A model generated the notes under the pieces. It saw only the letters and a program-made list of their open reading frames with translations. It searched no databases and was not told where the DNA came from. A stretch of 64,000 nucleotides of DNA from Astrothelium macrocarpum. Its lineage: Eukaryota > Ascomycota > Dothideomycetes > Trypetheliales > Trypetheliaceae. Position numbers and translations under genes: made by a program. Below, in pieces: positions 1 through 11,927 of the stretch (position 1 is the first letter of the stretch; every line of letters starts with the position of its first letter). The DNA lies in NCBI GenBank assembly GCA_021030915.1, contig JAGEMR010000032.1, forward strand, positions 62,001-126,000, read 5' to 3'.

Positions 1-407
1 TGAAGGGGAGTAGTGGGGATGGCAGTGGGAATGTGGCGTTTGGCATGGGGCCGGCGGAGGTGGCGTTGTTTCCGGAGGTGGAAGTGAATTATGATGCGTG
101 AGTGATGATTCCTTTTTTTGTTTGGCTTTGGAATTTGAGATGTTCGTGCAGGAGCTGGAGGTCAAGTGGAGAGTTCTGCATGAAGATCGATTCTTACATT
201 GCTCACCGAGCCTCATGCTTGGCAGGAACATGAACACCCTGTCTTTTTCAAGCTACTCAGCTGATTGCTAATAATGATTTTAGATATCCTCCAAAGATGA
301 TTCCCGGGTTGCATATCACTCTGCATACGACGGCGACAAATGATAGGGATGCAAGGCTGTTGCTAAGTGCGACGGGATTTCCTTTCTACGGAAAACTAGT
401 GAATTAA
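1..407 (+). CDS. 3' end of an unidentified gene (partial)
   Basis: The window opens inside a + strand gene. The reading frame in bases 3-97 ends at a GTGAGT donor after GAT GC. It resumes after a TAG acceptor at base 284, with a CTAAT-like branch site just upstream, and stops at TAA 405-407. The intron is 186 nt, long for this region. The visible C-terminus is about 73 residues, reading ...EVEVNYDAYPPKM at the junction and ending ...GFPFYGKLVN. The exon-1 part is rich in Gly, Ser and Glu. I do not recognise the family from this tail. The joined frame stays open on both sides of the intron, which supports a real gene rather than chance. Confidence 0.55.
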
Positions 408-680
408 ATGGCAGGCTCTTGGACATGGAATGTAGTATATTGACAATGTACACTTTACAGACAGAAGTGTCTGGCATTAGAAGCTGAGTCTTTCTTGCAC
501 AGGACCACGATTCCAGTATACAAAAAGTCTCTAATCAACCGAAGTCTGATCCCGTATTACTCCATTCTACTATCCTATTGATTTAAAGCCATAATATGCA
601 ATAACACCCAAATTTACTCCAAAACAATTGCAATTTGCAATCTGGTTCTCACTGCCAATTCTCCACACCACAGCAGTGCC

Positions 681-1179
681 TCAGACAAGCACATCGGAGA
701 TGGCCTTCATGTTCTCCGGACCACCGCCTTCAATCTTCTTCAATTCGGTTCCGTCCTTGTACACAACGACAGTAGGAGTTGTGGTGACACCAAAGTATTC
801 CTTGGCAGCAGCGTGCTTGTCAATATCAACTTTGTAGGCGTCGGTGTTGTGAGCAAATTTGGCGGCGTATCTAGGGACAGATTAGTTTTCTGTAAAGTCC
901 AGGCTAGGCCATGCAATAATGCTTAATGGATTTGGCATTAATCCTGGGGATTGCCCTGATATGTGGAAATAGGATATGTCATGTTTGACTGTACTTACTC
1001 CTCAGCCTTTGGGTTCACCTCGCCAGCGTAGCAGTAGATGAGAACATATTTTCCCTTGGTAGCGAGAGCAGTGTCGAAATCAGCCTTGCTAATTGTAGGG
1101 AAAGAATATTAGGCTCTTCCTCTAAGCGTGTCTGATTGAAGAAGTCAAAATCATACCTGTTGAGCTCCTTGTGGGCCAT
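681..1179 (-). CDS. thioredoxin-fold protein lacking the CxxC active site
   Basis: Three exons (1157-1179, 999-1088, 681-870) with GT-AG introns of 68 and 128 nt give 100 residues. The fold follows classical small thioredoxins: an N-terminal helix (SKADFDTAL), a strand (KYVLIY), a YKVDID strand, a TTTPTVVVYKDG segment with the cis-proline (about P70), and a C-terminal helix. Where thioredoxins have WCGPC this protein reads EVNPK (V32-N33-P34-K35), so both redox cysteines are absent. The only cysteine is C27, before the site. It cannot be a normal dithiol oxidoreductase; a binding or scaffold role is inference. The start is the only ATG giving this short N-terminus. Family fold is confident, function unknown. 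Confidence 0.8.
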
Positions 1180-3587
1180 GATTGGTGCTTGAAGAGATTG
1201 GATGAGACTTTTAAGGAGAAGCGATGGTCAAGAAAAGTCAAAGACTGTAGCAGTGAAGAAAGATTCTGAAGGATGGACTTTGGACAGTTTAAATATTTGT
1301 CGAGCTGTACCATTCAAGCCTCACCATGGAATGCAGTGGAGCCGGATCAGGAGTCGCCAGTCAAATCATCAACGTCTGAGACCTCCACTTTCGGACAGCT
1401 GGCCAAACAGCACGATGTCCACATTGGTATGGAGCACGGTGGTCGTCGGTGTTCCAGGGAACATGGAAGTCCAAACTCACCTATAATAGCCATCCAATGA
1501 TCTGAGTAATTTGGTTTTCAAGCTTCGATCGGGTAAGAGATCCGAACGGCATGATGCAGTGATCGACCGGCTCGTTCATGTACTACTGCATGACTAGCAT
1601 ATTTTGATCATGGTTCAGGATTGTTTAGAAAAGGAGATGTAGTGGGGATACGAGTGAGGGGCATGTTAGGTTGGAGGTTGTGGCTGAGCTTGGGTCTGCG
1701 GAAACCGTGGAGAGCCGTAATAGCAGCCAGGTTGTTCCGGAGAGATGATGTTGGTGGAGATTGACGATAGACGCGAGCAAACTGATAGAATTCGAATCTA
1801 ATCTAAAATTGGATTGAAGATGTCCTAATTATGTATTCGGGCAGTTTCATGGTAAAAGGAGTCCGAGACAAGATGAAAGCTACTTTGATTGATGGGACAG
1901 ACCTTGATCAGAAAGCAAGAGATGGAGCGTAATGAATATCTGAAAAGGAAAAGGCGATCAGGAAGTTTACGAACAACTGCGAAAGCCACATTGGTAGGTT
2001 CGGTTGGATGAAACGATAGGGGCGCTCAGACATAATACCAAAAGTGGAAGAAGACAGAATATTGCGCATGACTAACCCACAAAGACGAATTACTACCTAT
2101 ATTTATCAGAAAGTGTTTATGGGCAACAACGTATCAATAAGTCTCTATCATTCTCAAGGATAATGTTATCGATACATAATGCTCAACAGATATATAGGGT
2201 GAAGTATTCCAGTGTGCGTCTGGTTCGACCTGCACGTTGTAATTAGCTGTCCAAACATGTTTCCGTACAAACAGCCCAGCGCTGCTAGAATAATAGCAAG
2301 CGACTGTTCCCAAGCTCTAGAGGAAGTGTAGGTATTCAACCCAAAACAAGCAGCCTTAGAGCGATATGAACCATACAAGGATTAACCATTGGTCATCAAA
2401 ATTATACTGGATTACATTACAACACGATGCATGCGATGGCATGAAGCCATACCTCATTATCAAAAGACGAGGATCGGTATCGAGTGAGTGACCACAGATT
2501 CTGTCCTCGAGGAGACATGAGCAGAGGAGCGGTTCGTAGCTTTACAGCGCATTCTTACCCGTTTGCCCTTTAAGAGAATGTTGAGATAGGTACGCTAAAA
2601 CAGAGTAAAGCAATCCTTAGAACAAAATAGCTCGACTCTCGGGATGTAAAAGGCCGTGGCACGTGTACTTGTAGCTGCACGCCGTGTAACATGTGTGGGA
2701 GCGGATGACATAACCTACAAATTACGAACAAGCCGATAAATTAATAATAACAACATTATTGGGTGTTCAAGCAATGTGTTCCGAAATGGGAGTGGTCCTG
2801 GGATGAGGTCATCTAAAAAGGAGTGTTTGGGGATGAAGGTGCCTTGGGATCGGAGTGGTCCTGGGCAAAGGTGTCCTGGAATAGGAGTGGTCCTGGCCCT
2901 CAGATTTATTGTCCCCCTTACCTAATCTGCGAGCCGGCCGTCTCAACTTCAATTTCAGGAGCTCTCGTCATTTCCTACCTCATTCTCACCACCCTCAGCC
3001 AGCCATTCTTTCGTTCCTCTCATTTAGCTTGCTGATTTGAAGATTTTGGCAGAGAGAATGTGCATGTTCTCAAAGGACAAGGGTCTCTTGTGGATAAGAG
3101 GACTAGATGATCAGAGCCTATATGGACAATACCTAGTTATAAAAACTCCGTGATTCCTATCCCTGCTCCCAAGAACTGCAATGAAACATTAGTTGCGGGG
3201 TTGACAGGCCTTTTACAAGGCAAAAGCCCCGCGGAATAATTTATATTTACATCACAGTAACGTTATCCTTGTCCTCCAATCCTACCTCTTGACCCGCTAC
3301 TTTGGTCAGAGTTAAAACAATCCCAATTTTTATCTACATATACATCGAACAGGCGAGTGACGATGACTCTGAAGATCGGATAATTTCACTCCGGTTATGC
3401 CCTTCCAATTGGGCTGGATACAGATTGATCCTCCAATGGGACTCGATGCGCATATTCCTCCTTGTCGGTTTGTTGTCTTATAACTCTCAATGAATCTCAC
3501 AAATGCTCTGATTCCTCTACTCTTCACCTGACTCTCTTTCTCTTCTGGTCTTTAAAGCTTCGTATTTCTTGTCTCAGTTTCGCAAAC
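1180..3587. other. intergenic, no gene seen
   Basis: About 2.4 kb between the thioredoxin-like gene (minus) and the secreted-protein gene (plus), so it holds both promoters. Open frames are all under 100 codons and show no family features or splice support. It contains a small tandem repeat at 2789-2915, listed separately. Confidence 0.5.
2789..2915. repeat. minisatellite, four units of about 32 bp
   Basis: GGAGTGGTCCTGG occurs exactly at 2789, 2852 and 2884. A diverged unit beginning GGAGTGTTTGGGGATGAAGG lies at 2820, so starts are spaced 31, 32 and 32 nt. The units share a GATGAGGT/GATGAAGGT-type second half. It is G-rich on the + strand and lies in an intergenic region. Confidence 0.75.
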
Positions 3588-4578
3588 ATGAAGTCTTTCT
3601 TGCTTACCGTACTTCCTGTGGTCTCTGGTGCCGTGGTTCCTCGTCAATCCTACTTTAGCTTTGGAAACTTCTTCTCGACAGGCCCAGTTGCGACCGACTC
3701 ATTTATTCGGCAAGCCACCACAACACTCGTCCTGCCAGCTCTCAACAGTCCCCATAATGGAAATCTCGGCTTATGGCCAGGCATGGGCACCAAGTTTCCC
3801 TCGGGAGCAGATGGCCAACTCGTCCAGGGCCTTGCCATCTCCACCGTCGGTGGAGGGTGAGCTTCAATCATCATACGAGTCCTCCGGCTTCAAATTAACA
3901 TAACCAGATCTCCATGCGATTTCACGGCGTCCGATGTCAATTGGTGCGCTGTTGCAAGCACGTATGATGGTATAGTCCTCCCTCTCCCTATCTCTTTCTC
4001 TCGAACGCTTATAGTTCTCCCTCGTCTCTAGGAAATCAACTCGACGGTACTCCATACAGGGCTGTCCCCGGCGATCAGGTCACGTACGACTGTAAGTCCT
4101 GGCAGGAAACTACCGTGGGGATGCTCTACTGCATTGCTTACACCTTAGTAGATAAATACAATGATGCCACCTCCCAATTCGACCAGACAGTGTCGGTAAA
4201 CGGCGCTGTAGTGTCGACCCTGTCCACAAGTACGATATCTCGTTCGGAGTTCGGTATATATGTTGACTTTTTCACAGCAAGTGGTCAAGGCGCAGGTTGG
4301 GGCACAGGTTAGTTGGATCGATCAAGCATCTTTATTTAGAGCCCATTCGCTAATCATCTTTTACAACAGCAATGGAGTGCCAGCAGGCAGAATGCGGAAC
4401 CGTTCCAGAGCATCACTACCTCAACACAACATTAATCATGAACACACCTGATCCAAACTACGGGAGCACCCTTTCACTCAACGGTGCTACGGGCGATCTG
4501 GTCACCGCGGATGGTGGCGCGACCTGGACTGTGGCTGACATCACCATCTCGCAGTATACCTATACTGCGACAAGCTAG
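3588..4578 (+). CDS. secreted protein of unknown family
   Basis: Four exons (3588-3856, 3908-3969, 4032-4307, 4370-4578) with introns of 51, 62 and 62 nt encode 271 residues. The start was chosen because it gives a clear signal peptide (MKSFLLTVLPVVSGAVVPRQ). An upstream in-frame ATG at 3462 would bury it. The mature protein is rich in Ser, Thr, Gly and aromatic residues, has Cys pairs (SPCDF/WCAV and MECQQAEC) and alternating beta-prone segments such as TVSVNGAVVSTLS, which suggests a beta-sandwich. No catalytic motif was recognised. A possible donor at 4092 was not used because reading through keeps a long conserved-looking frame. It could be a lectin-like or peptidase-like secreted protein. 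Confidence 0.72.
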
Positions 4579-5378
4579 AGCGAATATGCAAAGGCTTGGA
4601 GGATGTATGGACTTCTCTTCTTCAAATCGATTTTTAAGGCACTTTTGTTAAGGAGAAAAAAAGTGCTCCATGATAGGGCTGTAAATAGCACGAGGTTATG
4701 TAAATACTATCTTTGAGTCCCCGACTACCTGAAGTGCTCCTGCCTGATGTCAACCCGGTTCAAATCGTCGTCGTGTCTGGTGCGATATCGGACGCGAACT
4801 TGATATTCACTTCTCAATCTTATCCTTCGCCCCAATGCATTGCTCTCTCCTTGCCGTATTTTTGCTCTGCATCTTCCTCCGGCTTTTTCGCTCTCTCATT
4901 CGACCTAAGCCATCTCCCTTCTACTCCATATCTGCGTGAAGCAGCGTTTCTGCTAAAGTATACGCATCCATCTGATCTCGTTCTACACTTTCCTCATACC
5001 CAGTCGGTACCACTGGCTCTACTTGTTCTCTTCAAGGAAATGGTGTTGCGTGGAACACAATATATAATGATTGCTTAATGTATGTCTGTAGTTCATAAGT
5101 TCTAGCGATGGACTTCTGAGTCTGTTGCCAATTCAAGGCACTGCGGTGAAGCTTCTAGGTGTCTGTAATGAGCAAGGACACCGGGCAGCTTAAATACAAT
5201 ACTGTACAGTCATGTAAAAAGAAGCTACCAGTGATGGTACAGTGGTAGATTCCTGCTACCGATAGCAACGCTCCCTTCATAGCGCGAGCAATCAATGCTG
5301 TCTTTCGTATCATGCATGTCCTGTCGTTCCTTTTGCAACAATAGCTCTCTTCATCAGTCATTCCTTCTCTCAGATCCT
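4579..5378. other. intergenic between convergent genes
   Basis: 800 bp holding the 3' regions of the secreted-protein gene (plus) and RAD16 (minus). An open frame of 121 codons at 4713-5078 lacks any recognisable feature and was not called. Confidence 0.5.
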
Positions 5379-8300
5379 TTACGAACCCCTGAACAAGAAT
5401 TGCATATCTTCGGGCGTCAGCTTGTCCATGGCCACTTTATCATTGTTAATAGTGCCATTAATCATATTCGCCTTCTTCTCCTGTAGCATCACCATTCGAC
5501 TTTCCACAGAATCTTCAATGCATAGACGCGTAATGACACAAGGACGCTTCTGGCCGATACGATGGCAGCGATCTGCGGACTGCCATTCGGCTGCTGGATT
5601 CCACCATCTGATAACGACGTTAGCATATATGTCGAATGAGAACGGTGCGACCGAGGAATCGAACTTACGGATCAACAATAAACACTCTCGAGGCTTCGGT
5701 CAAATTCAGTGCCACACCACCGGCCTTCAAACTCACTAAAAACACCTCCACATCCGGATTCGTCATAAAATACTCAATGCTCCTCTGCCTCTGAATCGGC
5801 GTCATACTCCCATCCAGCATCACCGTGTTAAACCCCGCCCGTCTCAACCGCCACTCAATCAGCTGCAACATACTCGTGAACTGACTAAACACAATACTCT
5901 TGAGCGTCTGCTTCTTGCTGCGCAACTTGTACAGATCGTACACCAGCATCTCGATCTTGGTAGAGGAGGTCCAGTTCTCCATGCGGATGCGGTTGATGAT
6001 GCTCGACTTCTTGACGCTCTCCTCGTCCTGCTCGATCTCCGGCTGGTCGAAGTCGATGGTCAGCGGCACGTGGCAGCGCGGGCAGTCCGGGTCGCCGCCC
6101 GCGCCCTCGCACGAGCGCACGTAGTTCTTCACGCACGCCCGGCAGAACTCGTGCTTGCACTTGCTGCGCACCGCGTCCTCCGCCACCTCGTCGCAGATGT
6201 TGCACACCAGCACGTTCTGCCCCTCCGCTGCGTTCTTCTTGAGGATGAGATCTGGGTGGTTGGCGACCTGGCGCATCTGCATGATGAGCCCGAAGATGTT
6301 GGCGTAGTTGTTGAGCATGACGCCGCGGGAAACATATGTGTCGAATTGGCGGGTTGTATTGGTCATGATGGATGAGGAAAAGTCGCGTTCGATTTCGCCA
6401 AAGAATTCGTTGTGTAGTACGATTTCTTTGGGAGGTAGTTCCATGGAAGCAGTGTGGTCGCGCTTCATGCGGCGGAGCATGACACGGCTGGTGATGAGGT
6501 GGAGTTTGTCCATGGCAACACGCCGGAGTTCGGGGCTGTCACCTTGGGTGATGGGGTTGAGGATTTCTTGGTTGAAGACGGAAACGTGTTCCATTTGGGA
6601 ATGATGGCAGTGTTCGCAACGATGGTCAACACCGACATTCCAGTGCAGCTGCGAGCAAGAGCAACGTTTGCAAAAGTAATCGGCAAAGGGTCGCACTTCG
6701 AGGAATCTCAAGAGGGAAAAGAATTCTCCAATGCGATTCTGCACTGGAGTTCCAGATAGACACCATTTATAAGTACCATTGAGAGCAAAGCAAGCTCGAG
6801 CGACACCAGTAGTGCGTTGCTTAATGCTATGAGCCTCGTCAAGAATGAGACGATGGAATTCAATAGCATGTATAGGAGAATCCTCTTTGATGAGATCATC
6901 GCCACGAGTCCAGCCTTTTGTTTCTTTACGATACAGTGACTCGAGACTGTTGTAAGAAATCATAATAACATCGTGTTTCTTGAGCTCGTTCACCGACATT
7001 CCTTTCACCTTGGTGTTTTGGCCGTGGAAGACAATGACTTTGAGCTTGCCATCAGTGTAATCTTTAATCTCATTTGACCACTGCATCAGAGCGACTGGAG
7101 GAACAACAACCAATGTCGGCTTTGGAGCAGGGTAGTCAGACATGATGAGGGAGACGGCTTGGATTGTCTTGCCCATTCCCATTTCATCTCCAAGTAACCC
7201 ACCACGGTACTTGGTCTTTTCTTGCTGGGTCATCCAATGCAAACCCTCGAGTTGGAATGATTTGAGTTTACGACTAATGGATTCAGGTTGCTCAGCCTGT
7301 TTCATTTCAATCTTTTCTGACTTTTCAAGGTCTTTCCACATGGTAACGATTTGAGGATGTGCTTTCTCAAGCTTCTTACGCTCTCTAATAGCACGATTGC
7401 TCATGGTACCCGTTATTATATCTTGCGCAGCTCGTATACGACGCTGATTTCGGATTCGAGTCTTGATGGCTCTGCTCCTCCAGTTGTCCGTAGACGACCG
7501 GGATCTTGGTGCTTGTGTGGCGTCATCCTCAGATTCCTCTTCTGAATCGTGGTATGAGCCCAGAAAAGACTCTTCTGATGAGGCTTGGGAATCTTCAGGG
7601 TCTGAGAGAGGTGAGTCATCAGAGTCAGGAATAACAAATGGAAGAGGCTTGGGCGGAGTGCTGCGTTTGTTGGAAACTCCAGCCCGGGATGATCCCCCCG
7701 AGCTCACTGCAGTTGATTTTGATCCAGACGGACCCGCATTTGAAATCTTGGGAATTTGCCGAATTGCATGAACAGGCGGACGCCCGGGCTGTGCTCTGCC
7801 TGTCTTGCGATTGATGAGTGGAAAGTCATCTTCGGCTGAAGAGTCAGATTCCAATGTCTCCGGTTCCTCGTCATCACTGTCTACAATAAAGCGGTTCGGA
7901 GTCTTCGAGGCTGCTGAAGTCTTGACGCGTTTTCGATCGGGTTCGTTGTACTCATCTTCCTGAAGTTTCCGTGCAAGTTCCTCGTCGCGCTTCGTCCTTG
8001 CGTCGACCATGATCTCATCTTCGTCCTCGCTGTCGGCGATCTCCACCACCTTTCTCTTTCCCTTGTTCACGCTTGCTATCTCCATTCCGGTCGAAGCACG
8101 AGCTTTGCCTTTTCCAGTAGTCATCCCGATTGGTGTTCCAACGGCACTTGTTTCTGGGGTCTCGTAGTCTGTGGAATTGCCTCGGACTGATGGATTAAGA
8201 GAACTTAGCGAAGAGGTATCGGTAGGAGATTTGTGCTTTGATGCTGGCTTGGCAAACTTCGAGTCCATGATTGGAATCGAAACAGCTTGAAGCGTGCGGC

Positions 8301-8484
8301 GAGAAGCTGGCGTCGAACTGTCTGAACCGGTTTCAGCGTTTGAAGCGCATCTGATGGGTTTGCTCGCTGCTGGGATGATCAACAATCATAAATTCACTAC
8401 ACTGCAAGCAAACGGCAATTGTACAAAGTAGCTGTGATGAGTCTCACCTGAGGAAGTCGATGGATTTTTTTTGAGCCGAGCCAT
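5379..8484 (-). CDS. RAD16: RAD16-type SNF2/RING DNA repair ATPase
   Basis: Three exons (8448-8484, 5669-8369, 5607-5379) with 78- and 61-nt introns encode 988 residues. Residues 1 to about 330 are disordered, acidic and Ser-rich. The SNF2 ATPase follows: Walker A GDEMGMGKT near residue 408, DEAH near 522, a CxxC zinc insert (FCKRCSCS...CEHC), a RING finger CNICDE...CPRCH near 735-775, and the C-terminal helicase lobe with QFTSMLQ and the HRIGQKRPCV segment in exon 3. This order is that of yeast Rad16, which with Rad7 acts in global-genome nucleotide excision repair and has ubiquitin-ligase activity. The tiny first exon (MARLKKNPSTSS) restores an ATG start. The RING/helicase part lies on a GC peak with a skew flip (see findings). 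Confidence 0.92.
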
Positions 8485-9818
8485 ATCGATGACGCCAATT
8501 CTGTGATGGGACTCGATAGGAGCGGAGGTGCAGAAACGAGGAGACAGGTCACAATTCACAGGTATATTAAAGTGATAGGTATTTTACAGAAAAAGAAGAC
8601 TCACAAAAGCAGATCTATCACACACGGCAATCACCCCAGGCACGCATGGGAATCATTCAACCAGGGGAAATGGCCTAACTTGGAGCGTCAGACGGCCTGT
8701 CTGCTTGATTGGTCGGAGGTTGCAGTAAGGATTGGCGCGCGACGCGCCAGTGGCAACAGATCGACGCGTCGGATCGCGTTTGGATGGAGTCGAAAAAGAA
8801 GATCGCCACCTCACTACAAAATATCGGGGAGATGGTCGAACAAGTGATGAAAGTGGTTTGAAGTTGGATTCCAAACATGAGTCACTCAAAAGGAACCAAA
8901 TGGTTCATCGGGTGGGCTGAATGCTGCTGCCTCATCTGTTACGTCTTTCCAGCGCCCTGGACAGAATCTGGGCCTCCTCATCCACTTTACCCTGTGTACC
9001 TACTAAGGTAAGTACCAGATATTGAGTGCGATGTTCTTAATAACGACAGAAGCTCATTAGTGTGTATCCGTCCCTTAACCTCTTTCTGACGAAACATGGC
9101 ATGCCATTCATATTTGGGGTCAGTCATGCTCAATGCAGGTTTCTAGTTTTACATTTTGCTTTGTAGACAGACGTTCTCTATACACACTTTCTTTACACAG
9201 ATATACATACAAGAGCTGAGCTTCAACAATCTTTGTTTATGAGTCGGAGTCCATTACTTCGACCACTCACCATCTGCCTCATACCAGGCCACTAATTCGT
9301 TTTGTTGCTCAAACACTCACACAAGAACCCAACAACCCATCTCTCGAATCTTCCTCGGATCATACTGAGATCACATAGAAATGTATTTGGCACCTTGGCA
9401 GAGACAACGGAGATAAAAGCCGTCTTTGTAGAATTGCCATTCTACTTCTTTGCTCTTGTCCTCACCCAACCTCCTTGTATAGTTCAGACTCTGGATCATG
9501 AGTGATGTGTTATTGTCGCTATTCTGTTTCCTTGAAAACCCGGAGAGAACTGAGGAGAGCTGCCTAGTAAGGTCATGAGTTGGAATCTTAGAGAAGAGAC
9601 ATGGCTTCGTGGTATGACATGATTTGGCAGACGGTATCGGCTTTAGAGCTGTTCAGATCGCCAGCTTAAAACCAAATGAAATCGCTCGGACGTAGCTTGT
9701 GTGAGTGGGTAATTTTCCGGAAAATCTCAAGGGCCGTGACACAGTAGCAGTGGTTCCTTTCCCATGTGGTTTGAGAATGAAAGAGTTGAATTTAGTGGAA
9801 GCCCAAAAACCCCGCAGA
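8485..9818. other. intergenic, RAD16 promoter and MTO1 3' region
   Basis: 1.3 kb upstream of RAD16 and downstream of MTO1, both on the minus strand. Open frames (up to 114 codons) are unsupported. I see no RNA gene or repeat. Confidence 0.45.
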
Positions 9819-11927
9819 TCAAGGCAACATCTCAGTAAATGCATCGTCCTGACGCTGCTTCATTGCCGACTGAGCCTGCTGAAACGCTTCTTCCTGCACC
9901 TTTGCTCTCCTCCCACCGCGTACGAATGCCAACAATCTCAGCGCACCATGTGGCGTCACGCCCTCGATCCGTCTAGCCATACCCACACTCTCCGGCTTCA
10001 TCTTCGCCAACACTGCCTTCTCCTCAACACTCAATCCATGGATATTCGCATAGTCCAGGTCCTTTGGCAACACAAGATTCTCATCCTTCAAAAAAACCGC
10101 GATCGACGCCTTTTGCTGCGCCACATACGGCGCATACACACCCTCAATCTCCACGCGCTCCCGCACATACGGCGCAAACTTTGCAATCTCTGGCAACTTC
10201 TCTTTCAACACCTCCGTCGTCACGCCCGCCAGTCGCAACATGTCAAACGCCGAGCGATGCTGCGTATCGATACGCACAGGAAATCCTGCCTCGCTCCATG
10301 CAGAGGTCGAAAATCTCGTCTCCTCCAGCAAGTCCTGCAGCGCCTGCATCTCCGCCAACGTATCACTAAAGTGCTTCCACCGCTTCTCCCCCACAACCCC
10401 AACATCGCGGCCCTTCCGGGTAAGACGTAGATCAGCATTATCAGCACGCGCGGACATGCGATATTCGCTGCGCGAGGTGAACATGCGATAAGGCTCACTA
10501 ACACCCTTCGTAATAAGATCATCAATCATAATCCCAATATATCCATCCGCGCGCGACAAGGGCATCGGCGCCCGTCCCAGACTTCTCAGCCCCGCATTGA
10601 TACCCGCCACGACTCCCTGACCCGCAGCCTCTTCGTAGCCGGTGGTCCCATTGATCTGGCCCGCGAGGAACAAGCCCCCAATCAGCTTCGTCTCCAGCGT
10701 GCTCCGCAGGTTGCGCGGGTCGACGTAGTCGTACTCGACCCCGTACCCGGGCTGCAGCATCTCGACGTGCTCGAGCCCCCGCATCGTGCGCAGCATCGCG
10801 GCTTGCGCGGCCGCCGGCACCGTCATCGAGATCCCGTTCGGGTACACGACGTCCGTGGAGAAGCCCTCGGGCTCGAGCCACACGGTGTGCTGGGTGCGCT
10901 CGGGGAAGCGCAGGACTTTGGACTCGAGCGAGGGGCAGTAGCGGGGGCCTTTGACTGTCTCGCGGATGTGGATGGATTGCGAGAGGTGGGCGCGGATAAT
11001 GTCGTGGGTGTGCGAGTTGGTGTGTGTCATGTGGCAGAGGAGTTGGTCCTGGACGGCGACGGTGGGGTTGAGGTAGCTGAAAGGTAGTGGGGGGGAGTCA
11101 CCGGGTTGGGGTTCGAGGAGGGCGAAGTTGATGGTTGCGCGAGAGAGTCGGGGGGGAGTGCCGGTTTTGAGGCGTCCAAGGGTGAAGCCTGCTGAGCGGA
11201 GGGACTTGCTGAGGCCAAAGGTGGCGGCTTCGCCGATGCGTCCGGATGGGAAGACTTCGAGTCCGATGTGGATCTCTCCACCGAGAAAGGTGCCGGTGGT
11301 AATTACAACATTGCCTGTAGGGATAACTTGTCCAGATTCCAATCTGACTCCTGTGATTTTGCCATGTCGCCCTTCAGCCTCAGCTTTTGTGCTCTCCTCT
11401 TTTGCCACGATGATGTCGGCTACACTATCCTCAAGTATCGATAAATTTGGATATGTTGTTAGTTCTTCCCGCATATATCTCTTGTATAGCTTTCGATCGA
11501 TCTGCGCTCTTGGTCCCCAAACAGCAGGTCCCTTCTTTCGATTGAGGACTCGGAACTGGACTCCAGCTTTATCCACGATGCGACCTGCGACTCCATCTAA
11601 AGCGTCGACTTCACGTAGCATCGTGCCCTTTCCAATGCCACCAAAGCTCGGGTTACAAGAACATACACCAAGATTGTCGAGTTTGGGCGTGACGAGAACG
11701 GTGCGCGCTCCTGATCTTGCGGCCGCAGCGCTGGCCTCAGCACCGGCATGGCCACCACCAATGACGACGACATCGTATGGTCTGATGTTCAGGTTTAGTA
11801 AGTTGTTTAGAGCGGAAGGACAGGGTAAGGTTGACCTGGATTCGTTGGCTACAGTTGCAAAGGCTCGCCTTGTCGGAACAAACGACCGCACACGAGGGGC
11901 ATGGCCCCAAACTGATCGTAAACTCAT
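9819..11927 (-). CDS. MTO1: mitochondrial tRNA uridine-5-carboxymethylaminomethyl enzyme MTO1 (MnmG/GidA)
   Basis: One uninterrupted frame of 702 codons. Residues 1 to about 45 are rich in Arg, Ser and Ala (SLRSVWGHAPRVRSFVPTRR), typical of a mitochondrial presequence. The Rossmann FAD motif VVIGGGHAGAEA follows at residues 55-66. Both GidA signatures are visible: NPSFGGIGKGTMLREVDALD near residue 95 and GQINGTTGYEEAAGQG near 415. With MSS1/MnmE, MTO1 makes the xm5 modification of the wobble uridine of mitochondrial tRNAs. Length matches the family. It is head-to-head with the monooxygenase gene, sharing an 857-bp region. The gene spans a strong C-to-G skew flip near 10.83 kb. Confidence 0.95.
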   Translation of the reverse strand: MSLRSVWGHAPRVRSFVPTRRAFATVANESRSTLPCPSALNNLLNLNIRPYDVVVIGGGHAGAEASAAAARSGARTVLVTPKLDNLGVCSCNPSFGGIGKGTMLREVDALDGVAGRIVDKAGVQFRVLNRKKGPAVWGPRAQIDRKLYKRYMREELTTYPNLSILEDSVADIIVAKEESTKAEAEGRHGKITGVRLESGQVIPTGNVVITTGTFLGGEIHIGLEVFPSGRIGEAATFGLSKSLRSAGFTLGRLKTGTPPRLSRATINFALLEPQPGDSPPLPFSYLNPTVAVQDQLLCHMTHTNSHTHDIIRAHLSQSIHIRETVKGPRYCPSLESKVLRFPERTQHTVWLEPEGFSTDVVYPNGISMTVPAAAQAAMLRTMRGLEHVEMLQPGYGVEYDYVDPRNLRSTLETKLIGGLFLAGQINGTTGYEEAAGQGVVAGINAGLRSLGRAPMPLSRADGYIGIMIDDLITKGVSEPYRMFTSRSEYRMSARADNADLRLTRKGRDVGVVGEKRWKHFSDTLAEMQALQDLLEETRFSTSAWSEAGFPVRIDTQHRSAFDMLRLAGVTTEVLKEKLPEIAKFAPYVRERVEIEGVYAPYVAQQKASIAVFLKDENLVLPKDLDYANIHGLSVEEKAVLAKMKPESVGMARRIEGVTPHGALRLLAFVRGGRRAKVQEEAFQQAQSAMKQRQDDAFTEMLP

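Noticed and set aside
4092..4130. GTAAGT donor inside the secreted-protein gene
   Set aside because: Reading through keeps the frame open (YDCKSWQETTVGM) and no partner acceptor in phase is nearby.
4713..5078. 121-codon + strand open frame after the secreted-protein gene
   Set aside because: Leu/Ser/Pro-rich with no domain; lies in the 3' region between convergent genes.
9705..10430. 241-codon + strand open frame
   Set aside because: Antisense shadow of MTO1 in the C-rich segment; no recognisable feature.
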